Shown: positions 1 to 9,324, numbered from the stretch's first letter. The stretch: 64,000 bases of DNA from Nesterenkonia populi (GCF_007994735.1 NZ_VOIL01000001.1:558001-622000), one strand, 5' to 3'. The notes: generated from the letters alone by a model not told the origin. Made by a program: numbers and translations.

Positions 1-179
1 ACGTTGACCTTCACGACGTCGATCTTGCCCTCGTTCTCGTTGGCCAGCTCTTCGAGAATGGGCGAGAGGGCGCGGCAGGGGCCGCACCATTCGGCCCAGA
101 AGTCGACCAGAACGGGCTTGTCGTTCTGGAGGACCGCGGTCTCGAAGCTGGAATCGGTGACTGTCTGCAGCTCTGACAT
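1..179 (-). CDS. trxA: Thioredoxin, 3' part cut by window edge
   Basis: Small cytoplasmic disulfide reductase that takes electrons from thioredoxin reductase and passes them to target proteins. The first 59 residues are visible and contain the active-site motif WCGPC in the context [14 protein letters not shown], typical of the thioredoxin fold. Start is the ATG at 179, preceded by an AAAGGA ribosome site 8 nt upstream. It lies 14 nt after trxB on the same strand, so the two are almost certainly cotranscribed. The C-terminal half is outside the window. Identification is secure. Confidence 0.96.
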   Translation of the reverse strand, partial: MSELQTVTDSSFETAVLQNDKPVLVDFWAEWCGPCRALSPILEELANENEGKIDVVKVN

Positions 180-193
180 GTTGTGTTCCTTTC

Positions 194-1171
194 TTAGGAG
201 GTTTCTGCCAGCTGGGGGGTGGTGGGCAGGCGAGAGGCGAGGTACTGCTCGACGTCGAGAGCGGCGGCGCAGCCGGAGCCCGCGGCTGTGACGGCCTGCC
301 GGTAGTGAGGGTCAAGGACGTCACCGGCGGCGAAGACTCCGGGCAGTGAGGTCCGGGAGGAGCGGTCGTCGACGTTCACGGTTCCGTCCTCGGTGAGCTC
401 GACCTGGTCGGCGAAGAGTCCGGTGCGCGGATCGTGTCCGATGGCCACGAAGAGGCCGGTGACGTCCAGGGTGGACTCTTCGCCGGTCTCGGTGTTGCGC
501 AGGGCCAGCTGATTGAGCTTGCCGTCACCGTCGACGCGGGTGACTTCATGGTTCCAGATGAAGTCGATCTTCTCGTTGGCGTGGGCGCGATCGGCCATGA
601 TCTGGGACGCGCGAAGGGAGTCGCGGCGGTGGATGACGGTGACTTTGGATGCGAATTTGGTGAGGAAGGTGGCTTCTTCCATGGCGGAGTCGCCGCCGCC
701 GACGACCGCGATGTGCTGCTCGCGGAAGAAGAACCCGTCGCAGGTGGCGCACCAACTGACTCCGTGGCCGGACAGCTCCTTCTCACCGGGAACGCCGAGC
801 TCGCGGTAGGCGGAGCCGGTGGCGAGGATCACGGCGCGCGTATGAAGGGTTTCGCCGGAGCCGGTGATGATGGCCTTGATGTCGCCTTCGAGCTTGAGCT
901 CGGCGGCGTCCTCATGGCGGATGTCTGCGCCGAAGCGGCGGGCCTGGGCTTCCATGTTCATCATCAGGTCGGGGCCCATGATGCCCTCGGGGAAGCCCGG
1001 GAAGTTCTCAACCTCAGTGGTGTTCATGAGCTCACCGCCGGCGGTGACTGATCCGGCGAGCACCACGGGGTTCAGGTTGGCGCGGGCAGTGTAGATGGCG
1101 GCCGTGTAGCCGGCAGGCCCGGATCCGACGATGACGACGTCGTGCACCTGGTTGGGAGTCTGGTCAGTCAC
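194..1171 (-). CDS. trxB: Thioredoxin-disulfide reductase
   Basis: FAD flavoprotein of 325 residues, the normal family length, that reduces thioredoxin with NADPH. Seen: N-terminal FAD-binding GSGPAG at about residue 16, redox-active CATC (Cys141 and Cys144) in [16 protein letters not shown]-binding [12 protein letters not shown] after it, and a C-terminal [11 protein letters not shown] motif. Start is GTG at 1171 with GAAGGA upstream; this is a leadered gene. Its partner trxA follows directly. The pair beside murJ is the conserved actinobacterial near-origin arrangement. Confidence 0.97.
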   Translation of the reverse strand: MTDQTPNQVHDVVIVGSGPAGYTAAIYTARANLNPVVLAGSVTAGGELMNTTEVENFPGFPEGIMGPDLMMNMEAQARRFGADIRHEDAAELKLEGDIKAIITGSGETLHTRAVILATGSAYRELGVPGEKELSGHGVSWCATCDGFFFREQHIAVVGGGDSAMEEATFLTKFASKVTVIHRRDSLRASQIMADRAHANEKIDFIWNHEVTRVDGDGKLNQLALRNTETGEESTLDVTGLFVAIGHDPRTGLFADQVELTEDGTVNVDDRSSRTSLPGVFAAGDVLDPHYRQAVTAAGSGCAAALDVEQYLASRLPTTPQLAETS

Positions 1172-1289
1172 GCTGTGTGTCCTTCGTGGTGGTCGTGGAA
1201 TGCCATTGAGTCAACAGTTCTTTCTGTGGAGCCTATTCCATCTGGGGCGTGTGCGGGCAGGGGTGTGACCCCCCGCGCCGCGCGAGGGC

Positions 1290-1309
1290 CTCAGCCCTGC
1301 AGGGCTGAG
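1290..1309. terminator. Perfect stem-loop at end of kinase-like gene
   Basis: CTCAGCCC-TGCA-GGGCTGAG is an 8-bp perfect stem with a tetraloop and includes the stop codon of the minus-strand gene. No T-run follows on the minus strand, so termination is only a possibility; it could instead protect the 3' end or attenuate readthrough into trxB. Confidence 0.4.
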
Positions 1310-2511
1310 AAGATGATGATGGCGGCAAGGATCAGGAGGAGGACGAGGACGCCGGCGGAGATCATCTGTGCGGGGGTGAGCTTAGCTGCACGGTCCGGGG
1401 CGCTGTCTGTGCTCTCGGCGGGGGCGGAGCCAGCTCGGCGGGGGCGGGGCCCGCCGTTGCTGCGGCTGCCGGCAGAGGGGAAGCTGGTAGGGCTCCCCTT
1501 GGGGGCGGAGGTGATGAGACTGGTGAAGCTGCTCGGCTCGGCGTCGCCCATGGTGGGGCTGTCATGGTCCAGGCCGGTGGGCGCTGCGGTGCGGCTGTAG
1601 CCGGGGTCCGGCTTCTCCGGCGGGTTGTCGATGACCTCTTCGCCTTCGGCGACGAGCTCATCGACTCTCAGGGAGGCATCGGCTGCCGGAGAGGCAGAGG
1701 GCAGGGCTGTCATCGCTTGGGATGGGGCATCTTCGACGAAAGTGCCTGCCGCCTCCTCATCACGGCTGTCATCACCTTCTGCGTCATTTGAGGATGTCAG
1801 CGCGGAAGTCTCTGCGGCTCCGACGTTCTGAGGGCGGAAGGCTGCCTCGAGGGTCTCGTCGGTGTCCTTCTCCGCAGGAGCTTCGACCTCATCCAGGTCG
1901 GAGAGGAGTCCCAGCTCGGGAACGAAGGCCTTCTCCGCAGCAGCGGCTTCCGCGGCCGTCGGTGCGGGGCCTGCTTTGTCCAGGAACGAAGGCCGACGGC
2001 GGGGACTGTGCTCCCGGCCCTGGCGGCCCTCTCCGCGCCGCAGACGCTTCTTCGCCCACCCCGGCGCCGGGGCGTTGGGAGACTCGTGCAGACGAGCGTA
2101 GTACTCGGCGTCGTCCTCGTAGGTCTGCGGCTGCATCTCACGGGACTGGCCGAAGATCTCCGACCCCAGAGAGTCCGTGAAGTAGGGCTCCACGAAGGGG
2201 GCCGCATCCGGGACCACCAGATCCAGCAGCTGGTTGGGGTCCACGAGGGTGGAGATCAGATAGGTGCGGTCCTCGGCCAGTCCGAGGTCCAGGACCTCCA
2301 CCTCGGAGTCGCGCTCACCGGCGGCCAGCTCACGGGCGGAGGTGGCGACCTGCTTAGCGTTCGAGCGGGAGGCCAGCAGCACTGAGACTTCGCGGCCCAG
2401 CGCCTCGTCGGTGGCCTGGAAGACGATGTCCTGGTCCGCGGAGGTCACCACGTGGTGAGTGATGCGGTAGCGGCCGCCGACCACATCGCGGACGCCGAAG
2501 GGCTTCGCCAC
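1291..2511 (-). CDS. Tail-anchored protein with degenerate kinase-like N-lobe
   Basis: Roughly 406 residues. The N-terminus (GGRYRITHHV...VFQATDEALGREVSVLL) looks like the first strands of a Ser/Thr-kinase N-lobe, but no HRD or DFG motif follows; the middle is acidic, Pro/Ser/Ala-rich and low-complexity; one hydrophobic helix (LVLLLILAAIIIFSAL) ends the protein. In many actinobacteria a kinase or pseudokinase-like protein lies next to or is fused to MurJ and is thought to link lipid II flipping to Ser/Thr phosphorylation; a similar role here is inference. GTG at 2511 has AAGGAG five bases upstream and is preferred; an in-frame ATG at 2541 has no good ribosome site. It follows murJ by about 70 nt in the same direction. 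Confidence 0.75.
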   Translation of the reverse strand: MAKPFGVRDVVGGRYRITHHVVTSADQDIVFQATDEALGREVSVLLASRSNAKQVATSARELAAGERDSEVEVLDLGLAEDRTYLISTLVDPNQLLDLVVPDAAPFVEPYFTDSLGSEIFGQSREMQPQTYEDDAEYYARLHESPNAPAPGWAKKRLRRGEGRQGREHSPRRRPSFLDKAGPAPTAAEAAAAEKAFVPELGLLSDLDEVEAPAEKDTDETLEAAFRPQNVGAAETSALTSSNDAEGDDSRDEEAAGTFVEDAPSQAMTALPSASPAADASLRVDELVAEGEEVIDNPPEKPDPGYSRTAAPTGLDHDSPTMGDAEPSSFTSLITSAPKGSPTSFPSAGSRSNGGPRPRRAGSAPAESTDSAPDRAAKLTPAQMISAGVLVLLLILAAIIIFSALQG

Positions 2512-2583
2512 GGACACTCCTTGGACTAGCGGGACGGACATCAGAACAGCCTGAAAACCTTAGCGTACCGCCCTGGGACGCTC

Positions 2584-4287
2584 CTACAGCCGAACCAGGC
2601 GGCGAGCTGCCGGCACCCGGCGGCCGATGGGCTCCATGAACTCATGGAATTCGCGCACCCGCAGCACCCGCAGCACCGCGATGTACACCACGGCCATCAC
2701 TGACCCGGAGATCAAAAGGGTGACGGCGGCGGTGAGGATGCTGTCGTAGGCGAATCCGAAGGTGTAGGCGCCCATCGCCCACGCCGCCAGCCCGCCGGCG
2801 AGCCCGGCGGCGACGGCGGCCCAGCCGGAGCTCACGTAGGCCGTGATGATGCTGGGCAGGCCGAAGCTGCCCCAGCGGCGCGCGGCCAGCACGTGGAAGC
2901 AGCCGTAGCGCATCACGTTCATCGCGCCCCAGACGGCGACGACCACGTAGGGCATGGACTCGTAGGGAACAACCAGCAGTGCGGCATGGGCGGTGACCTG
3001 CCCGAAGGCCATAGTGACCAGCGTCACTTTCAAGGGGGTCTTGGCGTCCTCAGCGGCGTAGAAGGTCCGCATCATATACAGGGAGGCGGAGCGGAAGGGC
3101 AGCACCACCGCGAACAGGATGAGCAGCTGCCCGATGGCCGCTGCCGCCATGTCAGCGTCTGCCGCGGCGCCGGCGAACAGCCGCCCCAGGACCCCGGCCA
3201 GCACCACGAACGCGATGGTGGAGAACATGATGGGGATCGCGAAGATCCGCAGGCCCCGGTTCATCACCTCACGCGCCTCATCCACCCGGCCCTCGCCCAT
3301 CGCGTCGGACATCTGGTTGAACAGCACCGTCGCAATCGAGAGCACGAACACTGAGTGCGGCAGCAGCACGATGAGCTCAGCAATATTGGCCGCATACTCG
3401 CCGGGCACCGAGGCGCCGTCCTCGCCCATCTCCTCACGGGCCGCCGTCGCGCCTGAGATCAGACGGATGTGGATGATGTTGGAGACGTTGCCGATCGTCA
3501 TCGTCAGCAGCGTCCATGCGGCGATCCGGCCAGTGGCGCCCAGCCCCATGCCCCGCACCCCGAACTTGGGGCGCAGCGTCAGGCCCAGCCGGCTCAGCGG
3601 CCAGATGAGGATCGCGGCCTGTGCGGCGATGCCCAGGGTGTGGCCGCCCGCGAGAATCACCGTCTGGGTGGTGGTCCACTCCGCCATCCCGTCGTCCCCG
3701 GCCTGATGCTGGCCGAACGCCACGATGTAGCCGATCAGCATGGTGATCGCCACCAGGTTGTTCAGCACCGGCGCCCACATGTACCAGCCGAACTTCGCGT
3801 TCGCGTTGAGGATCTGGCCGATCACCGCGTACACCCCGTAGAAGAACACCTGCGGCAGCGTCCACAGGGCGAACGAGGTGCCCAGGGCCAGCATCGGCTC
3901 GCTCCACCCCAGGGTCAGCAGCCGCAGGATCGGGTAGGCGCACACCGTCAGCACCGCGGTGCAGACGAACATCACCACGACGCTCAGCGTCAGCAGCCGG
4001 GAAGTGTAGTCCGCGCCCTGATCCGGCTTCTTCGCTGCCTTGATCAGCTGCGGCACCAGCACCATGTTGAACATGCCGCCCACCAGCAGCAGGTAGACCG
4101 AGTTCGGAATGGTGTTGGCCCGCTCAAAGATGTCGACGATCAGCGTGGTGCCGCCGATCGCAACCGCAAGCAGCATGCTGCGGAGGAACCCGAGCACACG
4201 CGAGACCATAGTGCCGGCCGCCATGATGGTCGACGCCGCAGCGACCCCGTTCTTCGGGGCGTGGGCAGGAGGGGAGGGTTGGCTCAT
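2584..4287 (-). CDS. murJ: Lipid II flippase MurJ
   Basis: Integral membrane protein of 567 residues of the MOP superfamily that moves lipid II across the cytoplasmic membrane for peptidoglycan synthesis. The N-terminus carries the family signature (GTMVSRVLGFLRSMLLA and NTIPNSVYLLLVGGMFNMVLVPQL) followed by about 14 hydrophobic segments. The protein ends soon after the last helix, so the cytoplasmic pseudokinase domain fused to mycobacterial MviN is absent; the separate downstream gene may supply that function. ATG at 4287 is 8 nt after a TATAGT hexamer with no ribosome site. The NUDIX gene ends only 20 nt upstream. Confidence 0.93.
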   Translation of the reverse strand: MSQPSPPAHAPKNGVAAASTIMAAGTMVSRVLGFLRSMLLAVAIGGTTLIVDIFERANTIPNSVYLLLVGGMFNMVLVPQLIKAAKKPDQGADYTSRLLTLSVVVMFVCTAVLTVCAYPILRLLTLGWSEPMLALGTSFALWTLPQVFFYGVYAVIGQILNANAKFGWYMWAPVLNNLVAITMLIGYIVAFGQHQAGDDGMAEWTTTQTVILAGGHTLGIAAQAAILIWPLSRLGLTLRPKFGVRGMGLGATGRIAAWTLLTMTIGNVSNIIHIRLISGATAAREEMGEDGASVPGEYAANIAELIVLLPHSVFVLSIATVLFNQMSDAMGEGRVDEAREVMNRGLRIFAIPIMFSTIAFVVLAGVLGRLFAGAAADADMAAAAIGQLLILFAVVLPFRSASLYMMRTFYAAEDAKTPLKVTLVTMAFGQVTAHAALLVVPYESMPYVVVAVWGAMNVMRYGCFHVLAARRWGSFGLPSIITAYVSSGWAAVAAGLAGGLAAWAMGAYTFGFAYDSILTAAVTLLISGSVMAVVYIAVLRVLRVREFHEFMEPIGRRVPAARRLVRL

Positions 4288-4295
4288 CGGAGCCG

Positions 4296-4301
4296 ACTAT
4301 A
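4296..4301 (-). promoter_or_regulatory. -10 box of murJ (leaderless)
   Basis: TATAGT followed by 8 nt and the ATG of murJ; lies between the NUDIX stop codon and murJ, so murJ can be transcribed separately from the upstream gene. Confidence 0.55.
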
Positions 4302-4307
4302 GGCCAC

Positions 4308-4865
4308 TCAGACGGTGTCGCTGATGACCTGCTTGGCCGCGCCCACGATCCGCCGCTCGTTCGGGAACGAGAGCCGCCGGTCCAGCTCGTCAAGGTTCAC
4401 CCAGGCGACGTCCACCGCCTCGTGGTCCGGGTCCTTCTCGATGGTGAGCTCGCCGCCCACTGCCTCCATCAGGAAATGGTGGACCGTCTTATGCACCCGA
4501 TGGCTGGGCACGGTGAACCAGTACTCGATGGAGCCCAGCGACGTCAGGATGGAGCCTTCGATCCCCGTCTCCTCGGCCACTTCCCGCAGGGCCGCCTGCT
4601 CGTAGTCCTCGGCGCCCTCCGGGTGGCCTTTGGGCAGGCACCATTCGAGCCGCCCGCCCCGGTTGTACCGGGCGATGATCGCCGCTTCGAACCCACGGGA
4701 GGCCGGCCGGATCACCACTCCGCCGGCGCTGACCTCCTCCACGGTGGGCATCTGGCCGGACTGGCGGGCGCGCGCGGGACCCTGCTGATAGGTGGCCGCC
4801 CGGCGGGCGCCCATCGAGACAGTCAGGGGGGTCTGCGCTTCACCTCCCGCGTCGGCCGTAGTCAT
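4308..4865 (-). CDS. NUDIX hydrolase (MutT4-like position)
   Basis: Protein of 185 residues with a complete Nudix box at residues 80-102 (G-x5-E-x7-REVAEETGI), the Mg-dependent site that cleaves nucleoside diphosphates linked to another moiety. About 45 extra residues precede the fold and look disordered. It is divergent from the CCA-adding enzyme and followed by murJ, the same arrangement as mutT4 (Rv3908) in mycobacteria; that orthology is inferred from context. The real start is ATG at 4865, 7 nt after TAAGGT; the much longer open frame that continues upstream is the antisense of the cca gene. Confidence 0.9.
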   Translation of the reverse strand: MTTADAGGEAQTPLTVSMGARRAATYQQGPARARQSGQMPTVEEVSAGGVVIRPASRGFEAAIIARYNRGGRLEWCLPKGHPEGAEDYEQAALREVAEETGIEGSILTSLGSIEYWFTVPSHRVHKTVHHFLMEAVGGELTIEKDPDHEAVDVAWVNLDELDRRLSFPNERRIVGAAKQVISDTV

Positions 4866-4872
4866 ACTCTCT

Positions 4873-4878
4873 ACCTTA
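4873..4878 (-). promoter_or_regulatory. -10 box of NUDIX gene (leaderless)
   Basis: TAAGGT followed by 7 nt and the ATG; no separate Shine-Dalgarno is present, and this spacing decides the start at 4865. Confidence 0.55.
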
Positions 4879-5023
4879 ACCGTGGGCCGTTTCACGAGGA
4901 TTGCTTCTGAGCCGGGGAGCGCAGCAGGCGACGTCTGCTCATGCACGAGGCCGCTTCGCGGCTCGAAGACAAGGAATCCTCCGACGTCGAATGCCGCGCG
5001 CCGTGATGCCCTGTGCGCACCCC

Positions 5024-5029
5024 TAGACT
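5024..5029 (+). promoter_or_regulatory. -10 box of cca
   Basis: TAGACT with 10 nt to the ATG at 5040, giving a leader of only a few bases. It lies inside the longer frame that begins at GTG 5013 and therefore argues against that start. Confidence 0.5.
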
Positions 5030-5039
5030 GTTCTGCATC

Positions 5040-6476
5040 ATGGTTGATCTTCCCCAGGGATTCCCGGACGGTGCGCGCCTGCCGGATGCTGCTGCTGCTC
5101 TCGGCGATCGGTTTGAGGCCGCCGGTTTCGAGCTGTCGCTGGTGGGCGGCCCGGTGCGGGACCTGTTCCTGGGTCGGCTCTCGCCTGACCTGGACTTCAC
5201 CACAGACGCGCAGCCGGACCAGATTCTCAGGATCGTGCGCCCTTGGGCGGATGCGGTGTGGGAGATCGGCCGGGACTTCGGCACCATCGGCCTGCGGAAG
5301 TCCGACGCGGAGGGTGACTACCAGCTCGAGGTCACCACGTACCGGGCTGAGGCCTATGACTCGGGCTCCCGGAAGCCGGAGGTCCGATTCGGCAAGGATC
5401 TCGGCGATGACCTGGTCCGCCGTGACTTCACCGTCAACGCGATGGCGCTGCGCCTTCCCTCCCTGGAGCTGGTGGATCCGCACGGGGGCGTGCGGGACCT
5501 GGTGGGCAGGCAGCTGCGCACTCCGGCGACCCCGGAGGAGTCCTTCTCGGATGACCCGCTGCGGATGATGCGTGCCGCACGGTTCGCCTCCCAGCTGAGC
5601 CTCGACGTCGCCCCGGAGGTGCGTGAGGCGATGACTCAGATGGCGGGGCGCCTGGAGATCGTCTCCGCCGAGCGCGTCCAGGCGGAGTTGGTGAAGCTCA
5701 TCAACGGGCAGTCGCCGCGGGCCGGGATCGACCTCATGGTCGACACCGGCCTCGCCGATATCGTGCTGCCGGAGGTCCCGGCCCTGAAGCGGCTGGATGA
5801 TGAGCACAACCGCCACAAAGACGTGTACCAGCATTCGCTGCAGGTGCTTGAGCAGGCCGCTGACCTTGAGACGGACGCCGAGGGCCCCGTCCCGGCGCCT
5901 GATTTCATCCTCCGGTTCGCGGCGCTGATGCACGATGCCGGCAAGCCTAAGACTCGTCGGTTCGAGCCGGGCGGGGCAGTCAGCTTCCGTCACCACGACG
6001 TCGTGGGCGCCAAGATGACCCGGAAGCGGATGCAGGCGCTGCGGTTCGACAAGGACAGCATCAGAGCCGTCACCAAGCTGGTGGAGCTGCACATGCGGTT
6101 CTACGGGTACGGCGAGCAGGAGTGGACCGACTCCGCCGTCCGCCGGTACGTCACGGACGCCGGGGATCAGCTGGAGCGGCTGCACCGGCTCACGCGCTCC
6201 GACGTCACCACCCGCAACCGGCGGAAGGCCAACCGGCTCGCCCACGCCTACGACGACCTCGAAGACCGGATCGCCGAGCTGAAGCAGAGGGAGGAGCTCT
6301 CCAAGATCCGCCCCCACCTCGACGGCGAACAGATCATGGAGATCCTCGGCATTCCCCCCGGGCCCAGCGTCGGCAAGGCGTACAAGTTCCTCCTGGACCA
6401 CCGGATGGAGCACGGCCCCATGGAGCACGACGACGCCGTCGCCCTCCTGAAGGATTGGGCCCGCAAGAGCCTGTGA
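5040..6476 (+). CDS. cca: CCA tRNA nucleotidyltransferase
   Basis: Adds or repairs the 3' CCA of tRNAs. The 478-residue protein has the class II nucleotidyltransferase head (LVGGPVRDLFLGR, then DLDF metal-binding aspartates), an RRDFTVNAMAL motif, an RNA-binding region, and a C-terminal HD domain (HKDVYQHSLQVLEQ and LMHDAGKPKTR). Start chosen at ATG 5040 because a -10-like TAGACT lies just upstream; GTG 5013 would extend it by nine unsupported residues. Divergent from the NUDIX gene, as in other actinobacterial origins. Its TGA overlaps the next start codon (ATGA-type). Confidence 0.95.
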   Translation: MVDLPQGFPDGARLPDAAAALGDRFEAAGFELSLVGGPVRDLFLGRLSPDLDFTTDAQPDQILRIVRPWADAVWEIGRDFGTIGLRKSDAEGDYQLEVTTYRAEAYDSGSRKPEVRFGKDLGDDLVRRDFTVNAMALRLPSLELVDPHGGVRDLVGRQLRTPATPEESFSDDPLRMMRAARFASQLSLDVAPEVREAMTQMAGRLEIVSAERVQAELVKLINGQSPRAGIDLMVDTGLADIVLPEVPALKRLDDEHNRHKDVYQHSLQVLEQAADLETDAEGPVPAPDFILRFAALMHDAGKPKTRRFEPGGAVSFRHHDVVGAKMTRKRMQALRFDKDSIRAVTKLVELHMRFYGYGEQEWTDSAVRRYVTDAGDQLERLHRLTRSDVTTRNRRKANRLAHAYDDLEDRIAELKQREELSKIRPHLDGEQIMEILGIPPGPSVGKAYKFLLDHRMEHGPMEHDDAVALLKDWARKSL

Positions 6477-7843
6477 TGCAGCGACCCGCTCCGATCTCTC
6501 GCACGGACCCGGTGGTGCGGCTGCTCTCCGACCGGGCGGGAGGCCCGGCGGGACGGCGCATGGGGCCCCGGAGGGAAGGCTTCTGGACGCTGCCGCGGGT
6601 GCTCCTGGCCCTCACCGCGGTGGGGGTCCTGCTGTCGGCGCTGTCCATGCAGCACTGCCGGGCGAACGGCTGGGGCGGAGTGGAGGTCTACCACTACGGC
6701 TGCTATTCGGATGTGGCCGCGCTGTGGAGCGGCCGGGACTTTGCCGAGTCCCCATGGGCGCCGTTCCTTGAGGACCTGAGCACCTTCGAGTACCCGGTGC
6801 TGACCATGCTGCTGGCCTCCTTGGCCGCCAGCGTGACGCACGGGCTGGATGGTCTCACCGACGGCTACTGGGAGCACCGCACCGGGCTGCTGTTCTGGGA
6901 CGTCACGTTCCTCACCGCTGCGCTGTGCTGGTTCGCCCTGGTGCTGGTGACGATGCGGGCGGCCCGCCACAGGCCCTGGGACGCGGCGATCGTTGCGCTC
7001 TCCCCAGCGATCATCTTCGGCATCGGGATCAACTGGGACATCTATCCCGCCCTGGCGCTCGCCGGGGCGATCCTTCTCGCTCAGCGGCAGCGGTGGGCCT
7101 GGGCGGGCCTGCTGATCGGCGTTGGGGCCTCCTTCAAGCTCTACCCCCTATTCATGCTCGGCGCGCTCTTCACCCTTGCGGTGCGCAGGCAGCTGCGGAA
7201 GGACGATGCCGCCGCAGCTCACCCGGAGGACGCCCCGGACCTGGCCAGCCTGGTGAGGTTCACGGCGGCGGGGGCGGCCGCCTGGGCCGTGCTGAACGTT
7301 CCGGCGATGCTGATCAGCTGGGAGTCCTGGGTCAGGTTCTACGAGTTCTCCTCCGAACGCGGAGCTGGGTATTCGAGCATCTGGCACGTGTGGCAGACCC
7401 TGGCCGAGCAGGGCCCGGACGCCGACACGGTGTCCACTCTCAGCTTCCTGCTGTTCCTGGCCTGCTGCGCGGCGGTGTTCGTGCTGGGGATGACCGCCCC
7501 GGTGCCGCCGCGGATGGTGCAGCTGCTGTTCCTGATCGTCGCCGCGTTCTGCATCGCCAACAAGGTGTATTCGCCGCAGTTCATGCTGTGGCTTGCCCCG
7601 CTCATCGTGCTGGCCGCACCCCGTATGCGGGACGTGATCATCTGGCATGCGGTGCAGCTGCTGCACTTCTGGGCGATCTGGATGCATCTGGCGAACATCA
7701 TCGGCGACGCCGAGCCGCAGCACAGCTTCGACGAGAGCCTCTACGTCATCGCTGCGGCGGCGCACATGCTCAGCACCCTGTACATCTGCGCACAGGTCAT
7801 CTGGGACATGCACCGCCCGTCCCGCGACATCGTCCGCGTCTGA
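6476..7843 (+). CDS. GT87/DUF2029-type membrane glycosyltransferase
   Basis: Polytopic membrane protein of 455 residues starting at ATG 6476, overlapping the cca stop codon by one base. About ten hydrophobic helices are visible, with the segment INWDIYPALALAGA and, after a further helix, GVGASFKLYPLFMLGAL, which resembles the GT87 family (alpha-mannopyranosyltransferases that use polyprenyl-phosphate mannose on the outer face). The family builds cell-envelope mannans and lipoglycans in actinobacteria; the exact acceptor cannot be read from sequence. Translational coupling to cca implies one operon. Confidence 0.8.
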   Translation: MQRPAPISRTDPVVRLLSDRAGGPAGRRMGPRREGFWTLPRVLLALTAVGVLLSALSMQHCRANGWGGVEVYHYGCYSDVAALWSGRDFAESPWAPFLEDLSTFEYPVLTMLLASLAASVTHGLDGLTDGYWEHRTGLLFWDVTFLTAALCWFALVLVTMRAARHRPWDAAIVALSPAIIFGIGINWDIYPALALAGAILLAQRQRWAWAGLLIGVGASFKLYPLFMLGALFTLAVRRQLRKDDAAAAHPEDAPDLASLVRFTAAGAAAWAVLNVPAMLISWESWVRFYEFSSERGAGYSSIWHVWQTLAEQGPDADTVSTLSFLLFLACCAAVFVLGMTAPVPPRMVQLLFLIVAAFCIANKVYSPQFMLWLAPLIVLAAPRMRDVIIWHAVQLLHFWAIWMHLANIIGDAEPQHSFDESLYVIAAAAHMLSTLYICAQVIWDMHRPSRDIVRV

Positions 7844-7931
7844 AGAGATGCCTTCGGCCTCGTGTATGTCCTCGCCAGGCACCTGGGCGCTGCTCATCCT
7901 TGCGACGGATGCAGCGACCGGGCGATCCCAG

Positions 7932-7937
7932 TAGGTT
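7932..7937 (+). promoter_or_regulatory. -10 box of DUF418 gene (leaderless)
   Basis: TAGGTT, 6 nt, then ATG 7944. No ribosome site is present. Confidence 0.55.
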
Positions 7938-7943
7938 TTGGGC

Positions 7944-9233
7944 ATGAGCGCGGAGCATGAAGAGAGTCAGAACGGAGCACCCACGAGCGCACAGGCCCAC
8001 ACGGCGCCGGCGTCGTCGGCCTCTCCCGTCCGGCTGCATGCGGTGGATGCGCTGCGGGCGTTGGCGCTGCTGGGGATCATCTCCGTGAACGTGTGGTTCT
8101 TCGCCCGCCCTGACACCATCGTCGGAGCCCTCACCGGGGAATTGGACACTGCTCAGCCCACCGGCGCCGACCAGGTCGTCCGCTTCACCTCCAGCCTGCT
8201 GTTCGAGGGCAAGTCGTATGTGGTCTTCAGCTTCCTGTTCGGGCTGAGCTTTGTGCTCGCCTGGGCGCGCGCCGCCGAGACGGGGGCCTCCGAGGCCCGG
8301 CGCTCGCTGCGCCGCTCCGCGGCGCTGATCGTGCTGGGCGCGCTGCACGGGATCTTCCTCTTCTTCGGCGACATCCTGCTCGCCTACGGGATCCTCGGGA
8401 TGCTTCTGCTCGCCGTCCGCCGGATCAGCGCGAAGCCGGCACTGATCATCGCAGGCTGCCTCTATGCGCTGGTGATGGCAGTGGTGCTGGGCAGCGCCGC
8501 CCTCATGGCCATGATGGACGCGGCCGCCGGCGGGGACGCCATGGGCGGCGGGTTCGACTTCGGGCTGAGCGCCGAGGACGTCACCGAGGCGTACACCGGA
8601 TCCATCGGCTCCTATCTGCTGTACCAGCTCATCGCCTGGATCGTCATGGTCTTCAACATTCTGCTCGGGCAGGGTCCCCTCGCCTTCGCCGCGTTCCTTG
8701 TGGGCCTGGTGGTCGGCCGCGCACGGCTGATCGAGCGGCTGCTGGCGGGCGAGTTCGCCACCGGGCGTCTGCTGGCGATGGCGCTGCCGGCACTGGCATT
8801 CGGGCTGCTGGTCAGCGGGCTCGGCTCGTGGCTGGCGTGGGGGCCGCCGGGCACGGCCGGACACGACGGCGGCGCCTGGGCGATGATGGGTCAGGCTCTC
8901 GCCCTCGCGGCCGGGCCGATCCAGTCCTTCGGATACGTGGTGGTGCTGCTGCTGGCGTTCCGCTCCGGAGCATTCGACTGGCTGGTGAGGCTCCTGGCTC
9001 CCGCAGGGCGCATGTCTCTGACGAACTATCTGCTGCAGTCGCTGGTGCTGATGCTGATCTTCGCCGCTCCCGGCCTGGGCCTGGCAGGTCAGCTCGAGGC
9101 GGGCGCCGTCGGCGGAATCGTCCTTGCCCTCTGGGCGGCCCAGCTGCTGGTCTCCCACCTGTGGTTCGCGAAGTTCAAGCGAGGCCCGCTGGAGGCCCCC
9201 GTCCGGGCGTGGACGTATAGGGAGAAGGCGTAG
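7944..9233 (+). CDS. DUF418 family membrane protein (YeiB-like)
   Basis: Protein of 429 residues. A Ser/Ala/Thr-rich N-terminal tail of about 30 residues is followed by LHAVDALRALALLGIISVN, the hallmark N-terminal helix of the YeiB/DUF418 family, and some ten transmembrane helices; the C-terminal DUF418 half contains PAGRMSLTNYLLQS. The family belongs to the acyltransferase-3-like membrane superfamily and its biochemical role is unknown. It stands as a single gene after the glycosyltransferase. Confidence 0.85.
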   Translation: MSAEHEESQNGAPTSAQAHTAPASSASPVRLHAVDALRALALLGIISVNVWFFARPDTIVGALTGELDTAQPTGADQVVRFTSSLLFEGKSYVVFSFLFGLSFVLAWARAAETGASEARRSLRRSAALIVLGALHGIFLFFGDILLAYGILGMLLLAVRRISAKPALIIAGCLYALVMAVVLGSAALMAMMDAAAGGDAMGGGFDFGLSAEDVTEAYTGSIGSYLLYQLIAWIVMVFNILLGQGPLAFAAFLVGLVVGRARLIERLLAGEFATGRLLAMALPALAFGLLVSGLGSWLAWGPPGTAGHDGGAWAMMGQALALAAGPIQSFGYVVVLLLAFRSGAFDWLVRLLAPAGRMSLTNYLLQSLVLMLIFAAPGLGLAGQLEAGAVGGIVLALWAAQLLVSHLWFAKFKRGPLEAPVRAWTYREKA

Positions 9234-9313
9234 CTTTGCTTTGGAGCGGGCCACCACCGGGTTCATGTGATCGAGATCAGCGGGCCTGAGATCAGCCCTG
9301 AGAGGGATGTGCT

Positions 9314-9324
9314 CCCCCTGGGGG
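9314..9324. promoter_or_regulatory. Palindrome in promoter of ABC/two-component operon
   Basis: CCCCC-T-GGGGG, extending imperfectly outward (GCTCCCCCTGGGGGCGG), lies 6 nt upstream of the -10 hexamer of the ABC transporter operon. A G/C-block palindrome at this position is a plausible target of the NarL-type regulator encoded in the same operon; that assignment is inference. Confidence 0.4.

Noticed and set aside
4308-6428. 706-residue minus-strand open frame
   Set aside because: Only the last 185 residues (to ATG 4865) are a real NUDIX protein; the rest is antisense of cca and the intergenic region, His/Gln/Arg/Leu-rich as expected of a GC-rich shadow frame.
7797-9266. 489-residue minus-strand open frame opposite the DUF418 gene
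   Set aside because: Low-complexity shadow frame; DUF418 signature on the other strand is unambiguous.
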